A stretch of DNA of 64,000 nucleotides from CAZGUX01 sp046160045 (GTDB lineage Bacteria > Acidobacteriota > Terriglobia > Bryobacterales > Bryobacteraceae). Under the pieces are notes generated by a model. That model made no database searches. It was not told where the DNA came from and saw only the letters and a list, made by a program, of their open reading frames with translations. The DNA is taken from contig JBJXGR010000267.1 of NCBI GenBank assembly GCA_046160045.1, positions 1 through 64,000 of the forward strand. Reading direction: 5' to 3'. Positions 8,950 through 17,800 of the stretch are shown here, piece by piece. The position numbers and the translations under genes are program-made. How positions within the stretch are numbered: position 1 is the first letter of the stretch; every line of letters starts with the position of its first letter.

Positions 8950-9640
8950 TTCGTGGTGCCAGGCACCACGCGGCTGAGTAGTCCCAGGGGGGCGGCTGGT
9001 TTCATTCCGGCACACTTTCGTGGTGCCAGGCACCGAACGGCTGAGTGGTCCATGGAGCGGGGCGTTTCATGCCCGCCACACTTTCGCGTGCCAGACATCG
9101 ACAGCTGAGTAGTCCCAGGGACGCGGTTGTTCATTCCGGCACACTTTTCGCGGTGCCAGGCACCGAGCGGCTGAGCAGTCCCGGGGGGGCGGCTGTTTCA
9201 TTCCCGCCACACTTTCGCGTGCCAGGCACCCAACGGCTGCATAGTCCCAGGGACGCGGCTGTTCAATTCCGGCACACTTTTCGCGGTGCCAGGCACTGAG
9301 CGGTTGAGCAGTCCCAGGGGGCGGCTGTTTCATTCCGGCACACTTTCGTGGTGCCAGGCACCGAAACGGCTGAGTACCCCCCAGGGCGCTTCTGTTCATT
9401 CCGGCACACTTTCGTGGTGCCAGGCACCCAACGGCTGTGCGTAGTCCAGAGACGCGGCTGTTCATTCCGGCACACTTCTCCCGGTGCCAGGCACCACGCG
9501 GCTGAGTAGTCTCAGGGGAACGGCTGTTTCATTCCGGCACACTTTCGTGGTGCCAGGCACCGAACGGCTGAGTACTCCCCAGGGCGCGGCTGTTCATTCC
9601 GGTACACTATCGTGACGCCGAGGCACCGCGCGGCCGTGGT
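8950..9640 (+). repeat. Tandem array of about eleven 66-bp palindrome-bearing repeats
   Basis: The palindrome GGTGCCAGGCACC recurs at about 8955, 9022, 9088, 9152, 9219, 9285, 9350, 9416, 9483 and 9549, with a degenerate copy near 9614. The spacing is therefore 64-67 bases. Each unit also carries ATTCCGGCACACTTTCG just before the palindrome, then a 25-30 base segment like CGGCTGAGTAGTCCCAGGG. The segments between cores are nearly the same from unit to unit, which argues against a CRISPR. The array starts right after the rapZ stop. A second array of the same family in inverted orientation closes the window (63600-64000). Short reading frames here translate the repeat and are not genes. Confidence 0.9.
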
Positions 9641-9755
9641 CCAGAAAGGCTCGCATCAACCCATTCGACCGCACCCAACATCGCTCGCAAAAGCCGAAAA
9701 AAGGCCGAACTGGAGAGGCGCGCTAAGGCGCGCCGAACCGCTGGCGGAAGAAGCC

Positions 9756-9854
9756 GTGAAAAAACAGGGACGTTCACCCCGTTTCACGGCCACAAATCGT
9801 TGATTCTCGACGAAACGTTGACCGGGAAACGGGGTGGATGTCCCGTTTTTTCAC
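9756..9854. repeat. 99-bp imperfect inverted-repeat (MITE/REP-like) element, copy A
   Basis: A left arm of about 34 bases (GTGAAAAAACAGGGACGTTC and on to CCCCGTTTCACGG) is matched by a right arm whose reverse complement differs by one gap and four substitutions. A 31-base centre (CACAAATCGTTGATTCTCG...) separates the arms. The only other copy in the window, 51641-51735, is the same element in reverse orientation and shares the centre as well as the arms. It carries no gene. The rest of 9641-10043 holds no gene I can support; there is only a short palindrome (GGCGCGCTAAGGCGCGCC) at about 9717-9734. Confidence 0.8.
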
Positions 9855-10043
9855 AGCCGATCATGAGCTGACGCTCGCAACTGGGATGAGGATTGCCGCC
9901 TTTTGTGCCCCGATCGTCGCTGAAGCAGTTGTCTTGTCATTGAGCTACATCCCGTCCTGACCGGTTGGCTATTTTCGAGAGAGCCCCGGAAGCTCGCGGA
10001 ACACCCGTGCCATCTCGGCTCCCGTCGTCCCTGAAATGCGGAG

Positions 10044-11873
10044 TTACCCCCTGAAGTAAAGGTATGCCCCGCTGATGCAGCCCAGCACCAGCGCCGAGGC
10101 GGCCACTTCCTTCCAGGTCCAACTGGCCCGGGTCCGCCGGCGATCCTCTTCGGTCGCCGTGCCGAACGTCAGGCTCTGAATCCTCGCGTAATCCGGCGCC
10201 GGGGTCAGGTAGCTCACCCATACCATGACGATGGCGGAGACGATCGTGATCAGGACGCTGAAGTACTGAAAGTAGATATTGTTGACGACCCACAGGAACG
10301 AGTTGGGAGTGTAGCCGTTTTCAAAGCCCGCCAGCCGGAGCGTCACCGGCGTATCGACCAGCATGCGGAACAGGCCCAGGGCGAAACCGGCGATCATCGC
10401 CCACAGTGCGCCCTGCGCATTCAGGCGCTTGACGAAGACTCCGAGAAAGAACACGACGAAAATCGGCGGCGCCAGATAGCCTTGAACGGACTGGAGGTAG
10501 GTGTACAAACCCTGGGCATTCTTGATCACGGGGATCCACGCCACCGCGATGAGCACCATGATCACCGTGGCGATCCGGCCGGTGCGGACGATCTGGTGCT
10601 GGGAGCGTCCCGGTTTCCATTTCTCGTACAGGTCCACCGTGAACAGCGTGGAGCAGGCGTTGAACACTCCGGCGAGCGAACCCATCAGCGCGGAGAGCAA
10701 CCCTGCGACCACGATGCCGCGAACCCCCGAAGGCAACAGGTACTGCACCATCATGGGGAACGCCGCGTTGGAGGCCGCCGGGATCGCCTGTCCGTCGGGT
10801 CCGATCAGGCCAGCCAGTTCCGGAACCTTGCCGCTCTTGGCTAGCGCATAGCAAATCAGGCCGGGGATCAGGAACAGGTACACCGGAAAAAGCTTCAGGA
10901 AGGCGGCGAAAATGCTCCCGCGGCGGGCCACGGTCTCATTCGGCGCGCCCAGCGCCCGTTGCACGATGTATTGGTCCGTGCACCAGTACCAAAGGCCGAT
11001 GATGGGCGCGCAGAACAGCATGCCCAGCCACGGGAAGTCGCCATTGAAATACCAGGCCAGCTTGCTGACATGCCCGGCGGCGTTGACTTCGATCACCGGG
11101 GCCCAACTCCCTTCGACGCCCGCGGGAATCAGCGGCTTCCAGAGATTGAACATCTCTGACCCGCACCAATGCCGGAGTTCGCCCCACCCGCCGAGCCGAA
11201 CCAGCCCGTAGGTCGTCAGCAGGGCCGAGCCCATGATCAAAACCACTACCTGCACCGCGTCGTTGTATGCCACGGCGCGCATTCCTCCCAACGTCGTGTA
11301 GAGTCCAGTCAAGACGATGACCACCACGGAGCCGATCCAGAAGCTGTCGATCGACACGCCCGCGATCTCCAGGCGCAATTCCGGCAGAAGCGAACTGAAC
11401 ACCACCCCGCCGGCGAAGATGCCGACCGCAATCTTTGAAATGACAAACGTAATCAGCGAAACGATGGAGAGTACATAGCGCGAGCCTTCCGAGAACCGGC
11501 GCTCCAGAAACTCCGGCATGGTAAAGACCATCGAGCGCATGTAGAAGGGCACGAACACCCACGCCAGCACCAGCAGGCACCAGGCATGCAACTCGTAGTG
11601 GGCCATCGCGACTCCGCTGGTAGCCCCGGAGCCCGCGAGACCGACGATATGCTCCGAGCCGATGTTGGAGGCGAAGATGGAGGCGCCGATAATCCACCAT
11701 CCCAGGTTCCTGCCCGCAAGGAAGTAGTCCGCGGCCGAGTCCTTTCCTGTGCGCACCACCCACCACCCGACGCCGAGCAGGACCGCGAAGTAAAGCGCAA
11801 TCATCAGCGAGTCGAGTGCGGTGATGTGGGACTTTTCAGGGCCGGCCAAGAGCAGCAGCGCGCCAGGGATCAT
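10044..11873 (-). CDS. Sodium:solute symporter (SSS/SGLT family)
   Basis: 609 residues with about 13-14 predicted membrane helices. Family motifs include the early YFLAGRNLGWWIIGASIFAS and SNIGSEHIVGLAGSGATSG, and the glucose-transporter-like W-Y-W-C-T-D-Q-Y-I-V-Q-R-A-L in the middle. The protein couples sodium entry to uptake of a sugar, inositol or similar solute; the WYWCTDQ motif points to the SGLT sugar branch. The last helix (AASALVLGCISGAYLYFRG) lies at the extreme C-terminus, as in other long SGLT homologues. The gene stands alone, with repeat DNA downstream and a 120-base spacer to a possible gene remnant upstream. Confidence 0.9.
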   Translation of the reverse strand: MIPGALLLLAGPEKSHITALDSLMIALYFAVLLGVGWWVVRTGKDSAADYFLAGRNLGWWIIGASIFASNIGSEHIVGLAGSGATSGVAMAHYELHAWCLLVLAWVFVPFYMRSMVFTMPEFLERRFSEGSRYVLSIVSLITFVISKIAVGIFAGGVVFSSLLPELRLEIAGVSIDSFWIGSVVVIVLTGLYTTLGGMRAVAYNDAVQVVVLIMGSALLTTYGLVRLGGWGELRHWCGSEMFNLWKPLIPAGVEGSWAPVIEVNAAGHVSKLAWYFNGDFPWLGMLFCAPIIGLWYWCTDQYIVQRALGAPNETVARRGSIFAAFLKLFPVYLFLIPGLICYALAKSGKVPELAGLIGPDGQAIPAASNAAFPMMVQYLLPSGVRGIVVAGLLSALMGSLAGVFNACSTLFTVDLYEKWKPGRSQHQIVRTGRIATVIMVLIAVAWIPVIKNAQGLYTYLQSVQGYLAPPIFVVFFLGVFVKRLNAQGALWAMIAGFALGLFRMLVDTPVTLRLAGFENGYTPNSFLWVVNNIYFQYFSVLITIVSAIVMVWVSYLTPAPDYARIQSLTFGTATEEDRRRTRASWTWKEVAASALVLGCISGAYLYFRG

Positions 11874-11994
11874 GCGAGATCGGTTCCTTCTTGGGTTGAG
11901 CGGAGGGGAAACTCATCCACGGCAGAGTGTACCCCCCGAGCGGCGTCTTCCGCAAACCATTCACTCCCGAGCCTTGGATCAGGGACACACGAAT

Positions 11995-12102
11995 ATGCGC
12001 AACGCGATCATGTTTCTAATGACCGTCTGGTTCGGCGGAAGTTCGGCAGGTCGGATCCTTACCTTGCGAATGCCCTGGCTCCGGCAACCGGTTTCCAATT
12101 GA
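11995..12102 (+). pseudogene. Possible 5' remnant of a secreted-protein gene beside the insertion sequence
   Basis: An ATG at 11995, preceded by AGGGA, opens a signal-peptide-like sequence (MRNAIMFLMTVWFGGSSAG). A plausible mature sequence (SDPYLANALAPATGFQLNVT) follows in another frame up to about 12119. In its own frame the small reading frame stops at 12102, just before the 18-bp target duplication of the insertion sequence. I see no continuation of this protein beyond the element. It may be the truncated start of a lost gene; the evidence is only composition and position. Confidence 0.25.
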
Positions 12103-13423
12103 ACGTCACCGATGGTCTGTGATTTATCTGTCCGTAGTTAGTCAATCTGTCCGGTTTAATTGACACGTGATCTGTCCGGTCATGCCTGAATCGCTCAGAC
12201 GCCTTGAACTCCCCGTGTGGAGGGTTTTCTTCGGCGAAGAGAACTAGTCGTCGTAGCGGTGGCCCGCCTTTTCCACCGCTCCCTGACGTCACCTTCTTCG
12301 CCTCCAGCACAGTGCCGTTTGCTGCATATCGACCTACCACATGCGGACCGTAACGAATCGACATCGTCCGGTCCAGGTGCTCATGAAGGGTCACCGTGCA
12401 GCCCGCCAGCGAACTGCGGAATCGAGTCTTCTCCAACTGCCAGTGGCGGTCGCCGATCGCTACCGTGTTGTCCTTGGCTACCACGCGCTCCGTCTGCACC
12501 GTGAACACCCAGTTCAAATCCGACCGGCTCGCGCGACGGAACGCCGCCCCCTTCGCCGCTGCCGCCACCGTGAACTTGCTGTTGAACTCGGCCACGTATC
12601 GCTCGTCCAAAAACCGGTTCGCCGACTCCGCGTCCGCGATCCCGGCCAGCCGCAACTCCTGCGGCAGACGCCCCTGCCACGTTCCGAAGCTGCGCTCCGA
12701 ACGGCCCCGCGCCTGCGGTGAATAGGCCGGGATCATCTGCACTCCTAACTCTTTCATCGCACGCCCCACCTGCGTCAAACGGTGCTTATCCACCTTCTCT
12801 CCCGCTTTCGGAGTCACGAAGAAATGACTGCCGCGGTCGCTATACAACGCGCAGAACAGACCCTCGTTTTCGATCACCGCACGCAACCCGGCCATTACCG
12901 TGCGCGTCGATTCCTCCTCCACCAACTGCGCGTAGTAGATCTCGCTGGTGGCGTCATCCAGGATCACGATCAGGTCGTGCCAGCGATCGTCATTCAACCA
13001 AACGATGCCGGCAGCCATCGATGTGCAACAGCATCCCCGGCATGGGCCGTCTCTCCCTTCGTCGACGGTGCTTGCCGCGCTTGGCCTGACGCTTCACCAG
13101 GCCCGCTCCCTGCAGCGCCAACTGCACCCACGTGTAGCTCAATTCGATGCCGTGCTGCTGGCCGAGCTTCTCGTGGAAATGCCGGATGTTCAGGTCGAAG
13201 TACACTTCCTGATACAGCCGCAACACCTCCTCGGCGGTCTCCAGAGGAACCCGCTGCGTGCTCGGTTTTCCTTGCGCCGATCCATCAGTCCCGAGTAGCC
13301 GTGCTCGTCCATCCGCTCCCGCCATCGGCGCATTGTCTGGTCGGTGACGCCGACGATTTCCGCTGCATCCCACCATGTGATCTTCTTCGCCATCGCTTTC
13401 AGTAACACGTCTTGTAGTTTCAT
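12059..13423 (-). pseudogene. ISNCY/IS1202-like DDE transposase, two frameshifts
   Basis: The protein starts at 13423 (MKLQDVLLKAMAKKITWWDA) with an N-terminal helix-turn-helix (MRRWRERMDEHGYSGLMDRR). The frame breaks near 13271-13276, where GKPSTQRVPLETAEEVLRLY continues in another frame. It breaks again near 13001-13003, between LLHIDGCRHR and WLNDDRWHDL. The catalytic triad is visible: D in LLHIDG, D in LYSDRGSHF and E in GRSERSFGTWQ. With two lesions no full-length enzyme is made unless by programmed frameshifting, which the positions do not suggest. The final frame has no stop inside the element and runs through the left terminal repeat into flanking DNA, ending at 12059. Confidence 0.85.
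12112..12129. repeat. Target-site duplication, left copy (18 bp)
   Basis: ATGGTCTGTGATTTATCT, identical to 13545-13562. The match stops exactly at the inverted-repeat ends of the insertion sequence on both sides, as expected for a duplicated target. Confidence 0.8.
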
Positions 13424-13544
13424 CATCCGCTCCGTTTCTGCGGCCAGGGATTGCTGGAAGAATGGCACCCTCCCAGCGTCCCCCGCCGCGGTCAAAGCGG
13501 ACACATCACGTGTGAATAGGACCGGACAAATCACAACTAGCGAC
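12130..13544 (-). mobile_element. IS1202-like (ISNCY-type) insertion sequence, 1415 bp
   Basis: The element is bounded by imperfect terminal inverted repeats of about 50 bases. The left end reads GTCCGTAGTT then CTGTCCGGTTTAATTGACAC; the reverse complement of the right end reads GTCGCTAGTT then TGTCCGGTCCTATTCACAC, and both continue GTGATNTGTCCG. It is flanked by a perfect 18-bp direct repeat, ATGGTCTGTGATTTATCT, at 12112-12129 and 13545-13562. A DDE transposase fills the interior but is broken by two frameshifts. A duplication of 15-18 bases fits what is known of the ISTde1 group within the IS1202 family. The element lies immediately upstream of the hsp20 promoter. Confidence 0.85.
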
Positions 13545-13562
13545 ATGGTCTGTGATTTATCT
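13545..13562. repeat. Target-site duplication, right copy (18 bp)
   Basis: Second copy of ATGGTCTGTGATTTATCT. Its last base is also the first T of the -35 hexamer of the hsp20 promoter, so the duplication left the promoter intact. Confidence 0.8.
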
Positions 13563-13590
13563 TGACAATAATCGACTAAGATTATATACT
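13562..13590 (+). promoter_or_regulatory. Sigma-70-type promoter of hsp20
   Basis: A consensus -35 TTGACA (13562-13567) and a -10 TATACT (13585-13590) are separated by exactly 17 bases in an A+T-rich stretch. This is 24 bases before the first hsp20 ATG. No CIRCE-type inverted repeat is visible. Confidence 0.7.
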
Positions 13591-13613
13591 ACTATCATAC
13601 TAAGTCGAAAGAG

Positions 13614-14069
13614 ATGAACCCAATGGAACTAGCCAGATTCAACGCTTACAATGATTTCCCCCCTGGACTGCAGTTCGTTCACGACGCCGTCAGCCGCCTC
13701 CTGAGTGATCAGAACCAAGTCAGGCCATGGAGCCCGGCTGTCGACATCTTCGAGACGGAGACTGAGCTGATCTTCCAGGTGGACGCAGCGGGCGTGAGGC
13801 AGGAAGACATCGATGTCCAACTCGAGAACGGAACGATGACGCTCAAGGGCGAGCGGAAGTTCGAGAAGGATGAAAAGGTAAAGGGCTACCATCGCATCGA
13901 ACGCAGCTACGGCGCTTTCGCGCGCTCGTTCACGATGCCGGACACGGTTGATCCCGAGGGCGTGCGCGCCGATTATGCGCATGGCGTGCTCACGATCACG
14001 CTGCCCAAGAAGGAACTTGCCAAGCCTCGCGCCATAAAAGTGAACGTGAAGCCGGTCCCTGTCGCTTAA
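13614..14069 (+). CDS. Small heat-shock protein, Hsp20/alpha-crystallin family
   Basis: 151 residues. The alpha-crystallin domain runs from about 40 to 135. It contains PAVDIFETETELIFQVDAAG, then IDVQLENGTMTLKGER, and the closing G-V-L-T-I-T-L-P-K motif, followed by a short tail. Such proteins are ATP-independent holdases that keep unfolding proteins soluble during stress. The start could be 13614 or 13623; the purine-rich GAAAGAG is better placed for the ATG at 13623. A strong constitutive-looking promoter lies upstream, adjoining the insertion sequence. Confidence 0.93.
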   Translation: MNPMELARFNAYNDFPPGLQFVHDAVSRLLSDQNQVRPWSPAVDIFETETELIFQVDAAGVRQEDIDVQLENGTMTLKGERKFEKDEKVKGYHRIERSYGAFARSFTMPDTVDPEGVRADYAHGVLTITLPKKELAKPRAIKVNVKPVPVA

Positions 14070-14108
14070 CACAGGCATCGGTAGGGTTGTGGTCGCCGCG
14101 CGCAAGAG

Positions 14109-14260
14109 CCCACGGCCTATAAGCCGTGGGGTTCCGACACCCTCCACCACTCCCGATGGCCCACCATCGGAGGCCCAACCGCAAGGGAGGGCTGGCCCTC
14201 GCGCCACGGAAGGAAAGGCAACCACCGCGGGTTTTCGAGTGGCGCCGGTCTCCGACCGGC
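14109..14260. repeat. Palindromic extragenic repeats downstream of hsp20
   Basis: The 344-base gap 14070-14413 holds no gene. It contains a near-perfect 22-base palindrome centred on GGCCTATAAGCC (14109-14130). It also holds a GGCCCAACCGCAAGGGAGGG motif near 14169, related to the CGACCGCGAGGGAGGG repeats elsewhere. A hairpin, GTGGCGCCGGTCTCCGACC, at 14239-14260 recurs near 18816 and 56868. Just before the next gene, CACTCC and GGAGTG could pair (about 14394-14414). Confidence 0.6.
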
Positions 14261-14413
14261 GCTGACCGCGGGTTTACACCCACGTTTCGGAGTCGGTCGG
14301 ATCTTTCGGCCGCAGCAAGAAATGGAATGGTCTATGAGAAGATGCTCTTCCATGCGCCGGGGGCGCTGCCGTAACGACCCAACTACCAAAACCACTCCTG
14401 AAAGGGTGGAGTG

Positions 14414-14887
14414 ATGCCCGGCAAGCGCTGGAATCTCCGGGAGAAGCGACTCCTGCGTCGGCAGATTCGGGATGGCATTCTGCCGGCCGACATGGTCGTC
14501 CCCGAGAGAACCGCGGCGGGCATCGTCTATGAACTGCGCCAGTTGCGGTTGTACCCCACCTCGCGATGGACTAAGGCGGAAGTCGGCGTTCTCCGCAGGG
14601 AGGCGAAGGCAGCCAACCCTCCCTGGAAGATCAACGTCGTCGGGCGCTCACCCTTCGCGGTACGGAACAAGATGCTTCGAATGGACCTGTGGAAGCCGAA
14701 GAGCCACAAACAAGAGCCGTGGATGCGTTCCGGACTGAATCGGCTCAAACACCTGGTGGTCGATTGCGGCTACACGGCCCGGCGGGCGGTCACCAACGGA
14801 TATTTCCCAGGCAGGAGCGTTCATTCCGTCGCTCAACAGATGCGGCGCAACTACTGGAAGCGCACGACCCCGAGCCCTGGGGTGTAG
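14414..14887 (+). CDS. Protein with three Myb/SANT-like repeats
   Basis: 157 residues from the ATG at 14414; a GTG sits directly before it at 14411. Three similar segments are visible at about 5-46, 51-92 and 102-148. Each opens with a tryptophan (RWNLREKRLL, RWTKAEVGVL, PWMRSGLNRL). Each closes with a helix of the form R-[TS]-x-x-x-[IV]-x-x-x-[LM]-R (RTAAGIVYELRQL, RSPFAVRNKMLRM, RSVHSVAQQMRR). This pattern of tandem Trp-anchored helix bundles with a basic third helix is that of Myb/SANT or HTH-type DNA-binding repeats, so a nucleic-acid-binding role is likely. No partner domain is present. I know no characterised bacterial protein of exactly this form. Confidence 0.6.
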   Translation: MPGKRWNLREKRLLRRQIRDGILPADMVVPERTAAGIVYELRQLRLYPTSRWTKAEVGVLRREAKAANPPWKINVVGRSPFAVRNKMLRMDLWKPKSHKQEPWMRSGLNRLKHLVVDCGYTARRAVTNGYFPGRSVHSVAQQMRRNYWKRTTPSPGV

Positions 14888-14899
14888 GACCGGGTCGGC

Positions 14900-17800
14900 C
14901 TATCTGAGCGGGCCGAACCTTGCGGAATTGGGAACCAGTTCCCTCGTCCCAAACGCCGGTCCGCCGAACCCGGAGCGATCCAGCAGGTGCTGTCCCATGC
15001 TATCCAGGCCCTCGCCAAATCGCTTCTTGAGTTGTCGAGCCGCCTCCTCGAGATCTTTGAAACGATGGAGCTCATGACCCATTTTCGCCAGGCGGTCCAG
15101 GTTCGCGATGGATTCCTCCAGGGACTTCACGAAGTCCGCCTGCGCGAGCTCGGCAAGAGGACTCAGCCTTTCCATCCGGCCGGCTGCGTCCGCGGTCACA
15201 GGGCTCTTGCGCAATTCGTCGATGGCCTGCCGATAGCTGCCGTTCTCCATCGACTGGACGAGAGGCTGTGCCGACTCGAGCCACCGGGATAGCTCCGCGA
15301 CGTGCGGATCGCCCCAGGCGGCGGCCAGATGGTTGTTCAGTTCTCCGCTGCCCACCGCGCGCAGGAAGCGCGTGCCCGTCGTCGTCAGATCTCTCGCGGC
15401 GCGGAGTTGCGGCGTATCGAGCGTTTGCCGTGCAACGTTCGAAACTCCAGCGAACGCGTTCGACAGGCCGCCGCCGGCGAGTTGCTCGAGGACGCCGCCG
15501 GGGCCCTGCAGCACGGCTACCATCTGCCGCGGGTTGCCGCTGGCGAGCGCGCTAAGCACGTCCGAGACCTGGTTGAAGGACTGGACGAGCGCGGCCGCCT
15601 CCGGGCCGGCGCCCATCTGATTCAGGCTCGAACCCATTTCTCCCAGCACTTTGCCGTAGTTCCCGGACCGCAGAGCGTCCACGAAAGCGGCGCCGTCATT
15701 CGCCAGCGGACCCAATTGTCCGGCGACGGCGCCCAGCGCCTGGCTCATGTCGCCCCTGGCGATCGCGTCGAGGAACGGGACTGCCTGGCCCGTCGCCTGC
15801 GCCACCCCCTGCACCACAGGGTTGCGGACGATGCCCTGGACCGCGGGGTTGTTCGATAGTGGGCCAAGGACGTCTCCCGCCGCGCCCGCAATCGCCGAGA
15901 CGTCGCCGCGGCTGATCCCGTCGGCGAGTTTGAGGCCGCGTTGCGCATAGTCCAGCACAGGACTGATGCCGGCGCCCGCGCCCGCCACACTGCCGAGCGC
16001 ACCGAGAACGTTGCCGTCGGCGATGCCCGCGCCGACGCCGATGCCGGTCTGCATGGCCCGTCCCGCGGTCTTCACCGCCGCGCCCGCCGCTCCTCCGATC
16101 GCGCTGCCGAGCCCCGGCAGGGCGCTCGCCACGCTCGAGAACATGCCCAGCACATCGCCCTTGGCCGCGGCCACCACCGCTTTCACGCCGAAGTACGTCG
16201 CGCCGATCGCCTGACCCACGCCGGGTATGCACGACGCCACCGCCGCCGCGATGTCGCTGATGAAGCTGAACGCGGAGACGAAGCCTTCCCAGAAGCTCGC
16301 CGGGACGGGAAACATGTCCTTGTACACTGTGCCGATGCTGCCCAGGTGGTTGGTGTACGCGCTCGTAGCCTTGTCGAATTTGGCGATCCGCTCCCGCAGT
16401 TCGGCGGCTTCGGGACTGTTCGGGCCCTTGGTCTCCTCGATCCTGGCAAGCTCCTTCTTCATCGGACCAGCGATCGCCTCGCTGTATCCGGACATCTCGC
16501 CGGCGCCTTCGTGGTAGATCTGCCCCATGCGCTGCGTCACCAGCGATTTCATGGTCTGCTCGGACAGCCCGTTCTGCTTGGCGAGCTTCTCCATGTGCAG
16601 CGTGACGTACTTCTCGCGGGCTTCCTTGTCATCCAGTTTGTCGAGCGGGCTGGACTCGTTGTATTGCTTCTGAAAGGCTTGGACGTTCTTGGCGAAGTCG
16701 GGGTCGCTCGTGATCTTGTCCGCTTCGGCCGTCAGCTTCGTCCAGTCCAGCTTCGGCTTGCCTTCCACTTCGCGCTTCCGCTGCTCCAGTACGAGTTCCG
16801 TCTTGGCCTGAGGATCCCAGTCGATGTCGAACGCCTTCGACTGAATGCTCTTTTGCACCGCGCCGGCGGCTTGACCCGCCTGCTGCATGAGCGGGTCGTT
16901 TGCATCCTTGGCGTCCAGCTTGAAACTGCCGCCCACCTGGTTGACTTCGGCACCCGTAGGAGGCCGTGTCGCCGACAGATCCGCCTGCTTTTGCGGATCG
17001 GCCATGACGCCCTGAAACTGGCCGGCACGCTTCTTGTCGTCGGCCAGGTCGACACGGTCCCATGCGCCGAACAACTGGTCCATCTTGGTGCGTGTTTCGG
17101 CGTGATCCATGTCCTTCAGGACTTCCCGGCCGCCGGAGAGTTCCATCACCTGATCAAATTGGGCCTTGGAGGTGCAACTCGACAGGATCTTGTACACGGC
17201 GACGTCCTGCCGGTCCTTGGTCCAGCCACGCATCAGCTCTTTGATCAGCCCGGCTTTCTCCGAAGGGGACGCCACCTTCATCGCATCTTTGTCCTCGGCC
17301 AGCTTGGTTGCGAGATCCGAATCCTGTTTCGTGATGGCCTGGTTGACGGAGGCGCGCGTCTGCCCTACGGCCCCCGGCGCCACGCCGTAAGCCAACGCGG
17401 GCATTTCGAAACGCTTGGCGACCGCTTCGAGCCGCTTGAGCTGCTCGGGATCTTTCACCTTGTGCTTGAGTTCGGTGCCGCCCAACTGAGTCGCGAGTTC
17501 CTTGGCTTCTTCGGGCGACTGGCATTGTTCCAGCAGACCGATCGCCTTCCCCGCCGCCTCTTTCTGCTCGGATTCCCACTTGGCATGCACCTGGCAGAGA
17601 AGGCTCTTCGCGCCCTTATCGTCAAGCTCCTTGAGGACGGCATCTTTCCCGCCCGCCATCGCGAGCACTTTGTCGTACTCGGCCTTGGAGGTGCAGCTCT
17701 GGAGAATCCTGGCGATGGCCTGGTCTTCGCTGTCGCTGGTGTGGCCGCTCATCAGCTCGCGAACCAGCTTCGCTTTCTGCTCCGGAGTGGCGCCGCCCAT

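Noticed and set aside
8820..9475. Repetitive-peptide open reading frames on the minus strand (PGTTKVCRNE-type repeats)
   Set aside because: They are translations of the 66-bp DNA repeat; frames shift between units and no ribosome-binding site is present. The same peptides appear at the second array (63561-63943).
8950..9640. CRISPR array
   Set aside because: Period and conserved core look superficially CRISPR-like, but the segments between cores are nearly identical from unit to unit, the core contains a strong palindrome, and no cas gene is present.
9612..9803. 63-residue open frame after the repeat array
   Set aside because: Runs from the last degenerate repeat unit into the hairpin element; composition fits no protein family.
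12059..13376. Programmed frameshifting in the transposase
   Set aside because: Two separate shifts, neither at a typical slippery heptamer, and the second is a simple extra base; decay is more likely.
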